A stretch of DNA of 17,043 nt from AA29 sp041481445 (GTDB taxonomy: Bacteria > Acidobacteriota > Vicinamibacteria > Fen-336): NCBI GenBank assembly GCA_041481445.1, contig JBGPBV010000143.1, forward strand, positions 1-17,043, written 5' to 3'. Positions 1-7,501 of the stretch are shown piece after piece. A program made the translations under genes and the position numbers. The notes below the pieces were generated by a model. That model worked only from the letters and a program-made list of their open reading frames with translations, ran no database searches and was not told the DNA's origin. How positions within the stretch are numbered: position 1 is the first letter of the stretch; every line of letters begins with the position of its first letter.

Positions 1-408
1 GGGGAACGGGAGCGCCTTCTTGACCGCGACGCCGTAGTTCTTGACGGACTGCGGCAGCATGGGCGTCGCCTCGGAGACGCGGTTCTGGGCGAGGACGTTG
101 TCCATGTCGAGGTTCGAGCCCACTTCGAACGAGACCCTGAGCGTCAAGGTGCCGTCGTTGGCGTTGGTGGACTTGATGTAGATGCCCTTCTCGACGCCGT
201 TCACCTTCTGCTCGATCGGCGTCGCCACCGACGCCTCCACGTCGGTGGCGCTGGCGCCCACGAAGGTCGTGGTGATCTGCACCATCGGGGGCACGACCTC
301 GGGGTACTGGGCGATCGGGAGGCCGGACATCGCCACGAGCCCCAGGATCACGGTGACGATGGAGATCACCATCGCCACGATCGGACGGTTGACGAAGAAG
401 CGGGCCAT
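1..408 (-). CDS. RND efflux pump inner-membrane transporter, HAE1/AcrB type (N-terminal 136 residues, cut by window edge)
   Basis: This is the beginning of a proton-driven efflux transporter that works with a membrane fusion protein and an outer-membrane channel to export drugs or other amphiphiles. The product starts MARFFVNRPIVAMVIS, the amphipathic entry and first membrane helix typical of HAE1 pumps. PIAQYPEVVPP follows around residue 35, matching AcrB's PVAQYPTIAPP. The next segment (IEQKVNGVEKG, then a DGTLTLRVSFEVG stretch) aligns with the AcrB porter domain, ending near the position of AcrB LLPQEVQQQGV. ATG at 408-406 lies 1 nt after the stop codon of the fusion-protein gene, with a GGGGAAGG ribosome site inside that gene, so the two are translated together. 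The remaining roughly 900 residues lie outside the window. The family assignment is secure; the substrate cannot be told from this fragment. Confidence 0.95.
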   Translation of the reverse strand, partial: MARFFVNRPIVAMVISIVTVILGLVAMSGLPIAQYPEVVPPMVQITTTFVGASATDVEASVATPIEQKVNGVEKGIYIKSTNANDGTLTLRVSFEVGSNLDMDNVLAQNRVSEATPMLPQSVKNYGVAVKKALPFP

Positions 409-409
409 G

Positions 410-1582
410 CTAGTGGGCCTTCCCCGCCTCTTTCGCCGGCTCGGCGGTCCCCGTCGCGGAGACGGTGGCCGCCGCCGCCACCGGCTTGGGGGTCACGACC
501 GCACCTTCGCGCACCTTCTGGAGGCCCTCCACCACGACCTTCTCGCCCGGCTTGAGGCCCTCCTCGATCACCCACAGGCCGTCCACCCGCGGGCCGACCT
601 TGACGTTCCGGAACGCCACCTTGTTGTCGGACCCCACCACCGCCACGCTGTACAGGTTCTGGAGCTCGGCCACCGCGCGCTGGGGCACGAGGAGCGCGCC
701 CTTCTTGAGCTCGGACTCGAAGCGGGCGCGGCCGTACTGTCCGGGACGGATGAGCTTCTGCGGGTTGGCGAAGCGGACCTGCACGGCCAGGGTGCCGGTA
801 GTGGGGTCCACCGCGCGCTCGATGGCGTCCACGCTGCCCTTCTCGGGATGGACGGTCCCGTCGGCCAGGATCAGCTCGATGCCGGGGCCCTCGGCGCGCC
901 GGGCCTTGGTCTCCTCCCGGCGGCGGGCCAGGCGCAGGTACTCGGCCTCGCTGATCCCGGCCCGGAACAGGATGGGATCGACCTGGGAGACGGTGGTGAG
1001 CAGCGTGCTCTCGCCGCGCCCCACGAGGTTGCCGGGCTTGACGTTCGTGGTCCCCACCAGGCCGTCGAGGGGGGACCTGATGTGGGTATAGCCGAGGTCC
1101 AGCGTGGCCTTGTCCACGGCCGCCCGCTGGGCGTCCACCTGGGCCCTGGCCGCCTCCTGGGCGGCGAGGGAGTTGTCCAGCTCCTGCTGGCTCACCGCCT
1201 GTTGCGCGGCCAGGGGGCGGAGACGGGTGACGTCGTTGTTGGTCTTCTCGAGCCGGGCCTGGGCCGTGGCCATGTCGGCCTTGGCGCGGGCGAGGGAGGC
1301 CTCGAGGGGCTTGGGGTCGATCTGGTAGAGCAGCGCGCCCTTCGTCACGAAGCTGCCCTCGGTGAAGTTGACCGAATCGAGGTAGCCCTCCACGCGCGCC
1401 CGGATCTCGACGTCCTGCGATCCCTTCGTCTGGCCGACCAGCTCCATGTAGATGGGAACGTCTTTCTGGACGACGTCGGCGACGTAGACCTCGGGCGGGG
1501 GACCCGCGACCTGCTCCTTGGGCCCGCACGCGACCGTCACGAGGGCCGCCGCTCCGAGAGCGACGATCGTCATCTCCTTCAC
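410..1582 (-). CDS. RND efflux membrane fusion protein (AcrA/MexA family lipoprotein)
   Basis: Periplasmic adaptor that joins the RND pump to an outer-membrane channel. The 390-residue product has a short signal sequence ending near TVAC, so Cys19 is a likely but weak lipidation site (Thr rather than Leu at -3). It continues with a lipoyl half-domain (around VEGYLDSVNFTEGSFV), an alpha-helical hairpin rich in Ala, Gln and Arg, the second lipoyl half (YTHIRSPLDGLVG), a beta-barrel domain (VRFANPQKLIRPGQYGRARF) and a C-terminal membrane-proximal domain. I chose GTG at 1582 because GGAGGGAGAG precedes it at normal spacing. The nearby ATG at 1573 has its purine run directly against it. The gene lies 94 nt after the AraC regulator gene and 1 nt before the pump gene on the same strand. 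No sigma-54-like element lies in that 94-nt gap; a TG-A-TAGGCT stretch at 1629-1638 could be a weak extended -10. Confidence 0.95.
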   Translation of the reverse strand: MKEMTIVALGAAALVTVACGPKEQVAGPPPEVYVADVVQKDVPIYMELVGQTKGSQDVEIRARVEGYLDSVNFTEGSFVTKGALLYQIDPKPLEASLARAKADMATAQARLEKTNNDVTRLRPLAAQQAVSQQELDNSLAAQEAARAQVDAQRAAVDKATLDLGYTHIRSPLDGLVGTTNVKPGNLVGRGESTLLTTVSQVDPILFRAGISEAEYLRLARRREETKARRAEGPGIELILADGTVHPEKGSVDAIERAVDPTTGTLAVQVRFANPQKLIRPGQYGRARFESELKKGALLVPQRAVAELQNLYSVAVVGSDNKVAFRNVKVGPRVDGLWVIEEGLKPGEKVVVEGLQKVREGAVVTPKPVAAAATVSATGTAEPAKEAGKAH

Positions 1583-1676
1583 GGCGTCTCTCCCTCCGCC
1601 GGCCCTCCGCACCCCGGCCGGCCGTGCGAGCCTATCACTCACGGTTCCCGACGCACCCCTGGAATCTTCCGGGGAC

Positions 1677-2768
1677 CTACATCGCGTAGACGCCGTCCAG
1701 CGGACCCGGCGGCCCCGCTCGGCCCACGTGTCCGGCGCCACCGAGGTCGGTCCGGTCCGCCTCCGCGCGGCGGCGGTGGAGCGTCTCGCTCGGGGTCTCG
1801 CCGAAGAGCCGGCGGTAGTCCTGCGAGAACCACCCGAAGTGCTCGAATCCCCAGTCCAGCGCGACGTCGGTCACCCTCGTCCTGGGCCCTCCGTGGAGGA
1901 GGTCGTGACGCGCCGCGTTGAGGCGGAGCGTCTTGAGGTACGCCTTCGGCGTCGTGCCCAGGTGCTCGCGGAAGGCCTCGTGGAGCGTCCGTTGCCTCGC
2001 GTGCACAGCCCCGCAGACGGCGGCGATCGTCGGTGGCTCGGCCAGGTTCTGCCGCAGCCAGGCTTCCGCCCTCCGGGCCAGCGCGCGGCCACGGCTGGGA
2101 GCTTCCGGCTCGCACGGCCTCTCGAACCGCGCGAACAGCGCGGCCACGAGCGTCCGCTCCTGACGCTCGGCGAGGACGGGGTCCCGGAGGAGACGGGGAC
2201 CGGCCGCCCCGCGCGCCGCGAGGTCCTGGCCCAGGCGCGCGAGCCTCGCGTCGTCCGTCCGCAGGCCGCTGAGGCGGCCCTGGAGGCGGAGCTCGCCGAG
2301 GTGCCGCCCGAGCAGGGCGCGGACATGACGCTCGAGCGCGCCGCGTTCCATGCTCACGCTCAGCAGCCGGGCCGGGCCTGCAGACCGATAGTCGAGCTCG
2401 TCGCCGTCGAAGAGCACCACGATGCCGCCCGCGGCGACCGGACGTCCCTGGATGCGGGCGGATCCGGGGCGGCCGACCGGCACCACGAAGGTCACCGAGC
2501 CGCGAGGTGCACGGCCCGTCTTGAGCATGGCCAGCGACCAGTCCTCGAGGCAGACCTGGAGGCTCGCGGTGTGGACGGCGATCACGCGGCGGCGGCAGCG
2601 GCCGATGCCCAGTTGCGCGTAATGGGCGTCCCATCCGGGGGAGGCCGCCGGCAGCTCCGCGCTCGCCGTCCGGACGTCGGTGACGAGCCCGGCCGGGAAC
2701 AGCGACGCCCCTCGTCCGGTCACGTCCGACGGCGTCCGATCAGGAACGAGTGCTCTCAGCGAGGCCAA
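1677..2768 (-). CDS. AraC-family transcriptional regulator next to the efflux genes
   Basis: DNA-binding regulator of about 363 residues. The C-terminal third (about 232-332) carries the two helix-turn-helix units of AraC proteins. The first runs near TIAAVCGAVHARQRTLHEAF (247-266). The second runs near VTDVALDWGFEHFGWFSQDY (299-318) and is followed by the usual FGETPSETL. The N-terminal part is a beta-rich sensor region (QVCLEDWSLAMLKTG, SVTFVVPVGRPG) of the kind seen in EutR/AndR-like regulators; its ligand is unknown. No ATG lies in the right place. I chose TTG at 2768 because AGGAAGG stands 7 nt upstream; GTG further in (in SDVTGRGASLF) is the alternative. The gene is co-oriented with and directly upstream of the membrane fusion protein and pump genes, so it is the likely local controller. 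The last 30 or so residues are Gly/Pro-rich and unusual for the family. Family confident; start and target inferred. Confidence 0.88.
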   Translation of the reverse strand: MASLRALVPDRTPSDVTGRGASLFPAGLVTDVRTASAELPAASPGWDAHYAQLGIGRCRRRVIAVHTASLQVCLEDWSLAMLKTGRAPRGSVTFVVPVGRPGSARIQGRPVAAGGIVVLFDGDELDYRSAGPARLLSVSMERGALERHVRALLGRHLGELRLQGRLSGLRTDDARLARLGQDLAARGAAGPRLLRDPVLAERQERTLVAALFARFERPCEPEAPSRGRALARRAEAWLRQNLAEPPTIAAVCGAVHARQRTLHEAFREHLGTTPKAYLKTLRLNAARHDLLHGGPRTRVTDVALDWGFEHFGWFSQDYRRLFGETPSETLHRRRAEADRTDLGGAGHVGRAGPPGPLDGVYAM

Positions 2769-2817
2769 CGGCGTCCTTCCTGGAAGAAGATCACGGTGTG
2801 TCCTCCGGTCACTCTTA

Positions 2818-2832
2818 GCAGGCGAAGTGCCA
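2818..2832 (-). promoter_or_regulatory. Candidate sigma-54 (-24/-12) promoter upstream of the AraC/efflux unit
   Basis: On the minus strand this reads TGGCAC-TTCGC-CTGC, with the invariant GG-N10-GC of RpoN promoters and only one change in the conserved TGGCAC/TTGC blocks. It would place the start of transcription near 2806, about 38 nt before the TTG start and just ahead of its ribosome site. AraC genes are not usually sigma-54 dependent, so this needs a test. Its weight comes from the sister elements at 9107, 9624, 11470 and 13975. Confidence 0.5.
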
Positions 2833-2943
2833 GGACGATGGCAGAACCATCGGACGCCTGTAGGTGGCTTGTGTGACTGGAGTTCGGCGCCGCCGGGCCG
2901 CGCGGGCGAGCGAAGGGACGCGGCCGTGCTGCTCGTGGGCGGG

Positions 2944-2974
2944 CAGTCATGCCAGGATGCTGGCACCCGGGTGC
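2944..2974. repeat. Two adjoining inverted repeats downstream of the DUF481 gene and upstream of the AraC gene
   Basis: TGCCAG-GATG-CTGGCA (2950-2965) is a perfect 6-bp inverted repeat. It is followed with overlap by the perfect palindrome GCACCCGGGTGC (2963-2974) and preceded by GGCA-GTCA-TGCC, which shares its TGCC. It lies 7 nt beyond the stop codon of the DUF481 gene, so it could be a terminator stem for the five-gene operon, though no T-run follows on that strand. It also lies about 120-135 bp upstream of the candidate -24 element at 2831, a suitable place for an activator binding site. The two roles are not exclusive. Confidence 0.45.
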
Positions 2975-2980
2975 GGCGTC

Positions 2981-4018
2981 TCAGAAGGTCCAGCCGAGAC
3001 CGAAGGTGAAGCCGTAGTCGTTGCGCGCCGACCCCTCGGTGGGCGGGCGGCTGTCGTAGCTCTCGTAGACGCGGAGCGAGACGGTGAAGTCCTTGAGCAG
3101 CTCGCGCTTCAAGCGCGCGTCGAGCTCCAGGCGCGTGCGCCCCCAGTCGCTGAGGCTTGCGAAGCCGGCGAGGCTCACGTACACGTCCACCTTGGGGAAG
3201 TCGTACGAGAAGCGGTCGTAGGTCAGGACCAGCGCCGCCTCGGTGTTGGTCGTGGTCTCGCCCTCCAGCGGCTTCTCGCGGTTGACGCGCAGCCCGATCG
3301 CGGCCAGCGCATCGTGCCGCCGGCCCTGGACGAGGTAGCGGCCTCCGCCCGCGGAAATGGATCCGCGCAGGTCGAACCCCAGCTCGCGGTTCTGCTGGAG
3401 CTGGGACTGGGCGAAGCCGACCCAGCGGTCCGGGAAGCGCCGCCCGTAGCTGAAGGTCAGGTCGTTGCGGCGGGTCTCGTCCGCCTCCGGCTGCCGCGTG
3501 ATCGTCGAGGTCCCGTCGATCGTGAACTGGTGTCCGGGGCGCGTCAGGACCACGCGGGCGGCGAGGTCGATCTTCAGGAGCTCGCTCGAGCTGGTGTAGC
3601 TCACGCCGGCGTCGACGGAACCGTCGAGGCGCTTCCACAGGGTCGCCCCCAGGCGCTGGATCCGGACCACCCGCAACAGATCCAGGGTCCGCTCACCGCC
3701 CGGAAAGACGACGCTGAGCTCTCCGTCCTTCGGGCCGGGGCGGAGGGCGCCGAAGTGCTTTCCGCCGTCGAGGTCGTCCACCTCGAACGTTGCGGCGGCG
3801 GTGACGCTCTTGACCTTGTCCCACTCGATCTCGAGCGTGCCGATGTCGTCGGTCTTGAAGGTCAGCCGGCCCCGGTCGAGCTCGGTGACCTCACCGGTGA
3901 GGGTGTCACCATTGCGGAGGACGACGACGTCCGTCTTGGCGGCCAGGGCCGGCGAGAAGGAGCCGCCCACGAAGACGAGGCCGAGGGCGACGAGGAGGAC
4001 GGGCGGGAGGCGGGACAC
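2981..4018 (-). CDS. DUF481-family outer-membrane barrel protein, last gene of the five-gene operon
   Basis: Exported protein of 345 residues. A signal peptide runs to about residue 26-27 (SFSPALAAK). An N-terminal beta-domain with the characteristic VLRNGDTLTGEV and IEWDKVKSV motifs (about 29-75) is joined to a C-terminal beta-barrel of about 230 residues, ending in the outer-membrane signature FGLGWTF with a terminal Phe. This is the layout of DUF481 (YdiY-like) proteins, whose function is not firmly known. The start is GTG at 4018, giving MSRLPPVLL directly before the signal core; the ribosome site (GGGGAGCTAGAGAGCA) is weak. It follows the glutaminase gene by 38 nt on the same strand, so it probably shares its transcript. 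A link to osmotic or acid stress is sometimes proposed for the family, but nothing here shows it. Confidence 0.85.
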   Translation of the reverse strand: MSRLPPVLLVALGLVFVGGSFSPALAAKTDVVVLRNGDTLTGEVTELDRGRLTFKTDDIGTLEIEWDKVKSVTAAATFEVDDLDGGKHFGALRPGPKDGELSVVFPGGERTLDLLRVVRIQRLGATLWKRLDGSVDAGVSYTSSSELLKIDLAARVVLTRPGHQFTIDGTSTITRQPEADETRRNDLTFSYGRRFPDRWVGFAQSQLQQNRELGFDLRGSISAGGGRYLVQGRRHDALAAIGLRVNREKPLEGETTTNTEAALVLTYDRFSYDFPKVDVYVSLAGFASLSDWGRTRLELDARLKRELLKDFTVSLRVYESYDSRPPTEGSARNDYGFTFGLGWTF

Positions 4019-4056
4019 TGCTCTCTAGCTCCCCGCTCCGTCCCCTCGCTCCCCGG

Positions 4057-5094
4057 TTAACGCTTCGGCGCGTACGGGTTGCCACCGAGCGCGTTCGAGA
4101 TGTCGGCGATGGCCTTCTGGGCCTTCACGCTGTTGCCGGCATCGTCCAGCGGCGGCGAGATGACGGCGATCCCGAACTTGCCGGGGGAGACGGCGATGAG
4201 GCCGCCGCCCACGCCGCTCTTCCCGGGGAGACCGGTCCGGTACAGCCACTTGCCCGTGTCGTCGTAGAGCCCCGCCGTAGCCATGACCGCCAGCACGTTG
4301 GGCACGTTGGCGGCCTTCATGACCTGCTTGCCGGTGACCGGGTTCTTCCCGGCGTTGGCGAGCGTCCCCGCCATCAGTGCGAGGTCCTTCGCGTTGACGC
4401 TCACCGAGCATTGCTCGGTGTAGACGTCGGTCGCCTGCATCGGGTTCGCCTTGATGTAGCCGTAGGCGTACATGAGATAGCCGATCGCCTGGTTGCGCTG
4501 GTTCGTGTCGGCCTCCGACTTGAAGACCTCCTGGTTGACCGAGAGCGGCCGGCCCGCGAAGTCGGAGTAGTAGCCGAGGATGCTCTTCCAGATCTCGTCC
4601 CGGGTGGCGCCCTTCACCATGCTGGTGGTGGCGATGGCACCCGGGTTCACGAGCGAGTTCATCTCGGGCCCGCCCAGCGTCTTCTGGGAGAATTCGATCG
4701 AGACGATCGAGTTGAACCGCATGCCCGTCGCGTCGACCCCGATCGTCTTCGCGATCGCATCCGGGCCCTGCTCCTCGATGACCTTGGCCATCGTGAAGAC
4801 CTTGGAGATCGACTGGATCGACACTTCGGACTTGACGTCGCCCGCGGTGTAGACCTTGCCGTCCGTGGTCACGAGCGCGATGCCGTAGATGGCGGGATCG
4901 ACCTTGGCCAGGGCCGGGATGTAGTCCGCGTTCTTGCCTTCCTTGAGGTCCTTGTACTTCGCGTAGGCGCCGTCGAGCGCGGCCTGGACCTCCGCCGGCG
5001 TCTGCGCCCACGCCGCGGGCGCGCCCAGGCCGAGGGCCAGCAGCCCCGCGGCCAGGAGCCGCCCGATGCCGGCAACCGTCTTCGATGCGCTCAT
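4057..5094 (-). CDS. Glutaminase (GlsA family, serine beta-lactamase-like fold) with a Sec signal peptide
   Basis: Hydrolyses L-glutamine to glutamate and ammonia. The 345-residue product has the family's catalytic and binding motifs in order: QSISKVF (Ser95 and Lys98 as the S-x-x-K pair), MNSLVNPGAI (145-154), VYTEQCS (224-230) and GKSGVGGG (291-298). Unlike the cytoplasmic E. coli YbaS and YneH enzymes, it begins with a clear signal peptide, a hydrophobic core followed by PAAWA-QTP, cleaved near residue 30. The enzyme should therefore act in the periplasm. The start is ATG at 5094 with GGAGG 6 nt upstream. This ATG overlaps the stop codon of the porin gene by one base (TGATG), pointing to coupled translation. 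Its neighbours are a porin, a secreted amidohydrolase and another porin-like protein, so the substrate may be an imported or released amide. The family is certain; glutamine specificity is likely but not proven. Confidence 0.94.
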   Translation of the reverse strand: MSASKTVAGIGRLLAAGLLALGLGAPAAWAQTPAEVQAALDGAYAKYKDLKEGKNADYIPALAKVDPAIYGIALVTTDGKVYTAGDVKSEVSIQSISKVFTMAKVIEEQGPDAIAKTIGVDATGMRFNSIVSIEFSQKTLGGPEMNSLVNPGAIATTSMVKGATRDEIWKSILGYYSDFAGRPLSVNQEVFKSEADTNQRNQAIGYLMYAYGYIKANPMQATDVYTEQCSVSVNAKDLALMAGTLANAGKNPVTGKQVMKAANVPNVLAVMATAGLYDDTGKWLYRTGLPGKSGVGGGLIAVSPGKFGIAVISPPLDDAGNSVKAQKAIADISNALGGNPYAPKR

Positions 5095-6410
5095 CACTTG
5101 CCTCCTAGAGACAGCTTGAAGTTGTACTTGGCCGAGAACTGGATGCGGAAGTCGTCGGAGGTGAACCCGTCCTGGAAGTTCTCCCGCTTGCCCCACTGGA
5201 TCTCCGGTCCCAGGAACACGCTCGGCGTCGGGTAGTAGAGGATGTTGGCCAGCGCGTACTGGCCCTTCTTGAAGGCGTCGGCCGCCTGCCCGTCGCTGTT
5301 GTCGATGTCGAGCATCGAGTAGCCCACCGTGCTCGTCCACTTCGCGTTCCAGTTGAGGTCGAGGAAGGCGACGATGCCCAGGAGGGGCAGGGCCTTGCCG
5401 GTGACGGGCGTTCGAGGGTTCGAGAAGCTCTTCTGGATGCCGACGTCCACCGGCGCGTCGTTCATGTAGTTCTGGACCCCCGCGCCGTAGACCACGGAGA
5501 GCCGCGCCACGTGCTTCTTGGCCAGCTTGAGGTTCGAGCTGACGTTGATGCCCCAGCCGGTGGCGTCGCCGCTGAGGTCGAACTGGTCGGTGTTGAGGTC
5601 GTCCCACTTCATCTGCCGCACGATCCCGGCGACCTGGACGTGGCCCCAGTCGCCCGCCCGGCGGTAGTGCGCCGAGAGGTCCGGCAGCGGGAAGCGGCCC
5701 TTGACGTCCTGGAGCTCGATACGGCCCGCGAAATCGCCCTGGTCGGCGCTCGCTCCCGGCCGCTCGAGGGCGAGCATGAAGTTCGAGTCGCCCTTCGACC
5801 ATGGCGTCCATCGGAGCTGCACGTTGCGGAAGAAGACCATGCCGTTCGGGCCCCAGTACTCGACGGAGTTCGGGAACACGTCGATGTCCATGAACGGGCT
5901 CCAGGTCTGGCCCGCGCCGACCTGGCCCAGCTCGCCCCAGGCGTGCCTCAAGCGGAACGTCGTCTGGCCCGCGTCGACGCCGGTGCCGAAGAGCTCGAAC
6001 TCGAAGATGGTCTTGATCTCGCCAACGTCGGTGGGGATGAAGCCCTTCACGCCGAGGCGGCTCTGGCGGACGCCGGCGTAGAAGTGCCCGTCCGCGCCGA
6101 ACTCGTCCTTGAACGCCGGCAGCTTGGTCGGCCGCACCACGTCGAACCAGTTCGGGTCGTTCTGCTTGGTCTGGTAACCCATGTCGAGCATGGCGAAGCC
6201 GTAGATGTCGAGCCGCGGCTTGGCCTCCGCCTTGGCTGCCGTGTCCTGCGTCGCCGCCGGTGTCGGAGCCGGCGCGGGCGCGGGCCCGGGATCCGGCTGG
6301 CCGTCGGACGAGCCCGCTCGCGCGAGGGCGGGCGCGGCCAGGAGCAACGAGGCCGCCAGCAGCCAGCGGGCGGCGGGGACGCGACCGAGCCTGCAGCGTC
6401 TCTCTCTCAC
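5094..6410 (-). CDS. DcaP-like outer-membrane porin
   Basis: Outer-membrane channel of about 438 residues. A signal peptide (hydrophobic core, then APALARA-GSS near residue 32) is followed by a Pro/Ala-rich linker and a short periplasmic segment. The barrel starts at about RLDIYGFAMLDMGY and contains GVRQSRLGVKGFIPT and FRLRHAWGELG, which are typical of DcaP-family trimeric porins for small organic acids. The last strand is FRIQFSAKYNFKL, with a few extra residues after it instead of the usual terminal Phe. The start is GTG at 6410, directly preceded by AAGGAGGAGATC; no ATG is available near the signal peptide. It sits 14 nt after the amidohydrolase gene and overlaps the glutaminase start by one base. 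The likely role is bringing the substrate of its operon across the outer membrane. The exact substrate is unknown. Confidence 0.86.
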   Translation of the reverse strand: MRERRCRLGRVPAARWLLAASLLLAAPALARAGSSDGQPDPGPAPAPAPTPAATQDTAAKAEAKPRLDIYGFAMLDMGYQTKQNDPNWFDVVRPTKLPAFKDEFGADGHFYAGVRQSRLGVKGFIPTDVGEIKTIFEFELFGTGVDAGQTTFRLRHAWGELGQVGAGQTWSPFMDIDVFPNSVEYWGPNGMVFFRNVQLRWTPWSKGDSNFMLALERPGASADQGDFAGRIELQDVKGRFPLPDLSAHYRRAGDWGHVQVAGIVRQMKWDDLNTDQFDLSGDATGWGINVSSNLKLAKKHVARLSVVYGAGVQNYMNDAPVDVGIQKSFSNPRTPVTGKALPLLGIVAFLDLNWNAKWTSTVGYSMLDIDNSDGQAADAFKKGQYALANILYYPTPSVFLGPEIQWGKRENFQDGFTSDDFRIQFSAKYNFKLSLGGK

Positions 6411-6424
6411 GATCTCCTCCTTCT

Positions 6425-7483
6425 TCACTTCGGGTTGGCCCTCTCCCAGTCGCGGACGCGGAGGCGGGCCCGGTCGAAGAGCCGCTCGTAGTTCCCCTTG
6501 CGCACCTTCTCGCTCGCCTCCGGCGTCAGCTTCGCTAACAGCGGCGCATACATGTCGTAGACCTTCAGGTACTTCGCCTGCTCGGTGGGCGCGACCTCGT
6601 CGGTGCCGAACAGGAACCGGTCCGGGTGCCGATTGATGAGGTCCGCCGCCGCCTGGACGGTCTCCGGCGTCGCGACGAGGTACTTCGCCACCTCGTCCCA
6701 CGAGATGTCGATGGAGACGTGGGCGAGGGCGGGATCGCCGAGCGCGCGCTCGACGATCCCGAGCTGGTCCTTCACCGGCCGCACGATGCGCCCGAGGCCG
6801 CAGTGGGCCCAGATGATCGTGGTCTTCGGGTGCCGCCGGAAGAGCGCGCCGAGCTGGGCCGCCTGGTAGGGGTCCTGGCCCGGCTTCGGGAATGGCATGT
6901 CGACGTCGTTGTGGAGCAGGACGACCAGCCCCACCTCGCCCGCGAAGTCGAGGATCCGGTCGAGGGCGGGGTTCGTGAGGCTGGCCGTCTCTCCCGCGAC
7001 CTTCGAGGAGACGAACTCCTTGTGGATCGTGAACTCCCCGATGCCGGAGAAGACGCCGGGGAAGGTCTGGAGCACCCGCTTGATGTGGTCGGCCGCGTAC
7101 ATGTCGGCGGGGTTGAAGCCGGTGATCATGGGGTCGAAGCGCGCCTGCTCGTCCTTCGTGAGCGAGCGGTAGGCCATCGCGATGAAGGCGTCTGTGAACG
7201 AGTAGTAGTAGAGGGGCGCGTCCGTCTGCAGGTAGTACGTGGGGGCGAAGTCGCCGGTGTTGCCGTAGGACCAGGTCTGCTGGAGGGGGATGCCGAAGAG
7301 GGCCACGCGCCCGACCTTCGTGCCCATGATCTTCAGGAACTCGTGGATGTCGGTGCCCTGCTGGACGTAGTTGGTCAGGTGGAAGTGCGAGTCGTTGACG
7401 ACGTACTCCGTCTGCGCCCGAGCGGGGGCGACACCCGCGCCCGCCAGCAGCACGCCGAGGATCGCGATCTGGACCTTGCTCAT
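6425..7483 (-). CDS. Secreted amidohydrolase-2 family metal-dependent hydrolase
   Basis: TIM-barrel hydrolase of 352 residues, of the amidohydrolase/decarboxylase type (COG2159). It has a signal peptide ending APARA-QTE (about residue 23). The metal-site motifs follow in order: DSHFHL (His33 and His35), LLHNDVD (His191), IIWAHCGLGR (His227) and FLFGTDEVAP (Asp295). GIGEF around 148-152 may give a further ligand. Most family members are cytoplasmic, so export to the periplasm is notable. ATG at 7483 has GGAGGAG upstream. The gene lies 18 nt after the DUF3011-porin gene and 14 nt before the DcaP-like porin gene. The family also includes lactonases and non-oxidative decarboxylases, so the reaction cannot be fixed from sequence. 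With the glutaminase two genes downstream, amide or ester cleavage in the periplasm is a reasonable guess. Confidence 0.88.
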   Translation of the reverse strand: MSKVQIAILGVLLAGAGVAPARAQTEYVVNDSHFHLTNYVQQGTDIHEFLKIMGTKVGRVALFGIPLQQTWSYGNTGDFAPTYYLQTDAPLYYYSFTDAFIAMAYRSLTKDEQARFDPMITGFNPADMYAADHIKRVLQTFPGVFSGIGEFTIHKEFVSSKVAGETASLTNPALDRILDFAGEVGLVVLLHNDVDMPFPKPGQDPYQAAQLGALFRRHPKTTIIWAHCGLGRIVRPVKDQLGIVERALGDPALAHVSIDISWDEVAKYLVATPETVQAAADLINRHPDRFLFGTDEVAPTEQAKYLKVYDMYAPLLAKLTPEASEKVRKGNYERLFDRARLRVRDWERANPK

Positions 7484-7501
7484 GACCGGACTACTCCTCC
7501 C

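Noticed and set aside
1629..1638. TG-A-TAGGCT as an extended -10 promoter for the fusion-protein gene
   Set aside because: Only three of six bases match TATAAT and there is no -35 box; kept as a possibility but not listed as a feature.
182..1921. Long plus-strand frame opposite the pump and fusion-protein genes
   Set aside because: Composition is that of a shadow frame; the minus strand has unmistakable RND and fusion-protein sequences there.
1518..2876. Plus-strand frame of 452 codons opposite the AraC gene
   Set aside because: No recognisable domain and no ribosome site, while the AraC helix-turn-helix on the other strand is clear.
2961..2975. TGGCAC followed by TGC on the plus strand
   Set aside because: The spacing is one base short of the GG-N10-GC rule and it faces into the end of the DUF481 gene; better explained as part of the inverted repeats there.
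4635..4650. TGGCAC inside the glutaminase gene
   Set aside because: It lies within coding sequence in antisense direction and has no GC at the -12 position.
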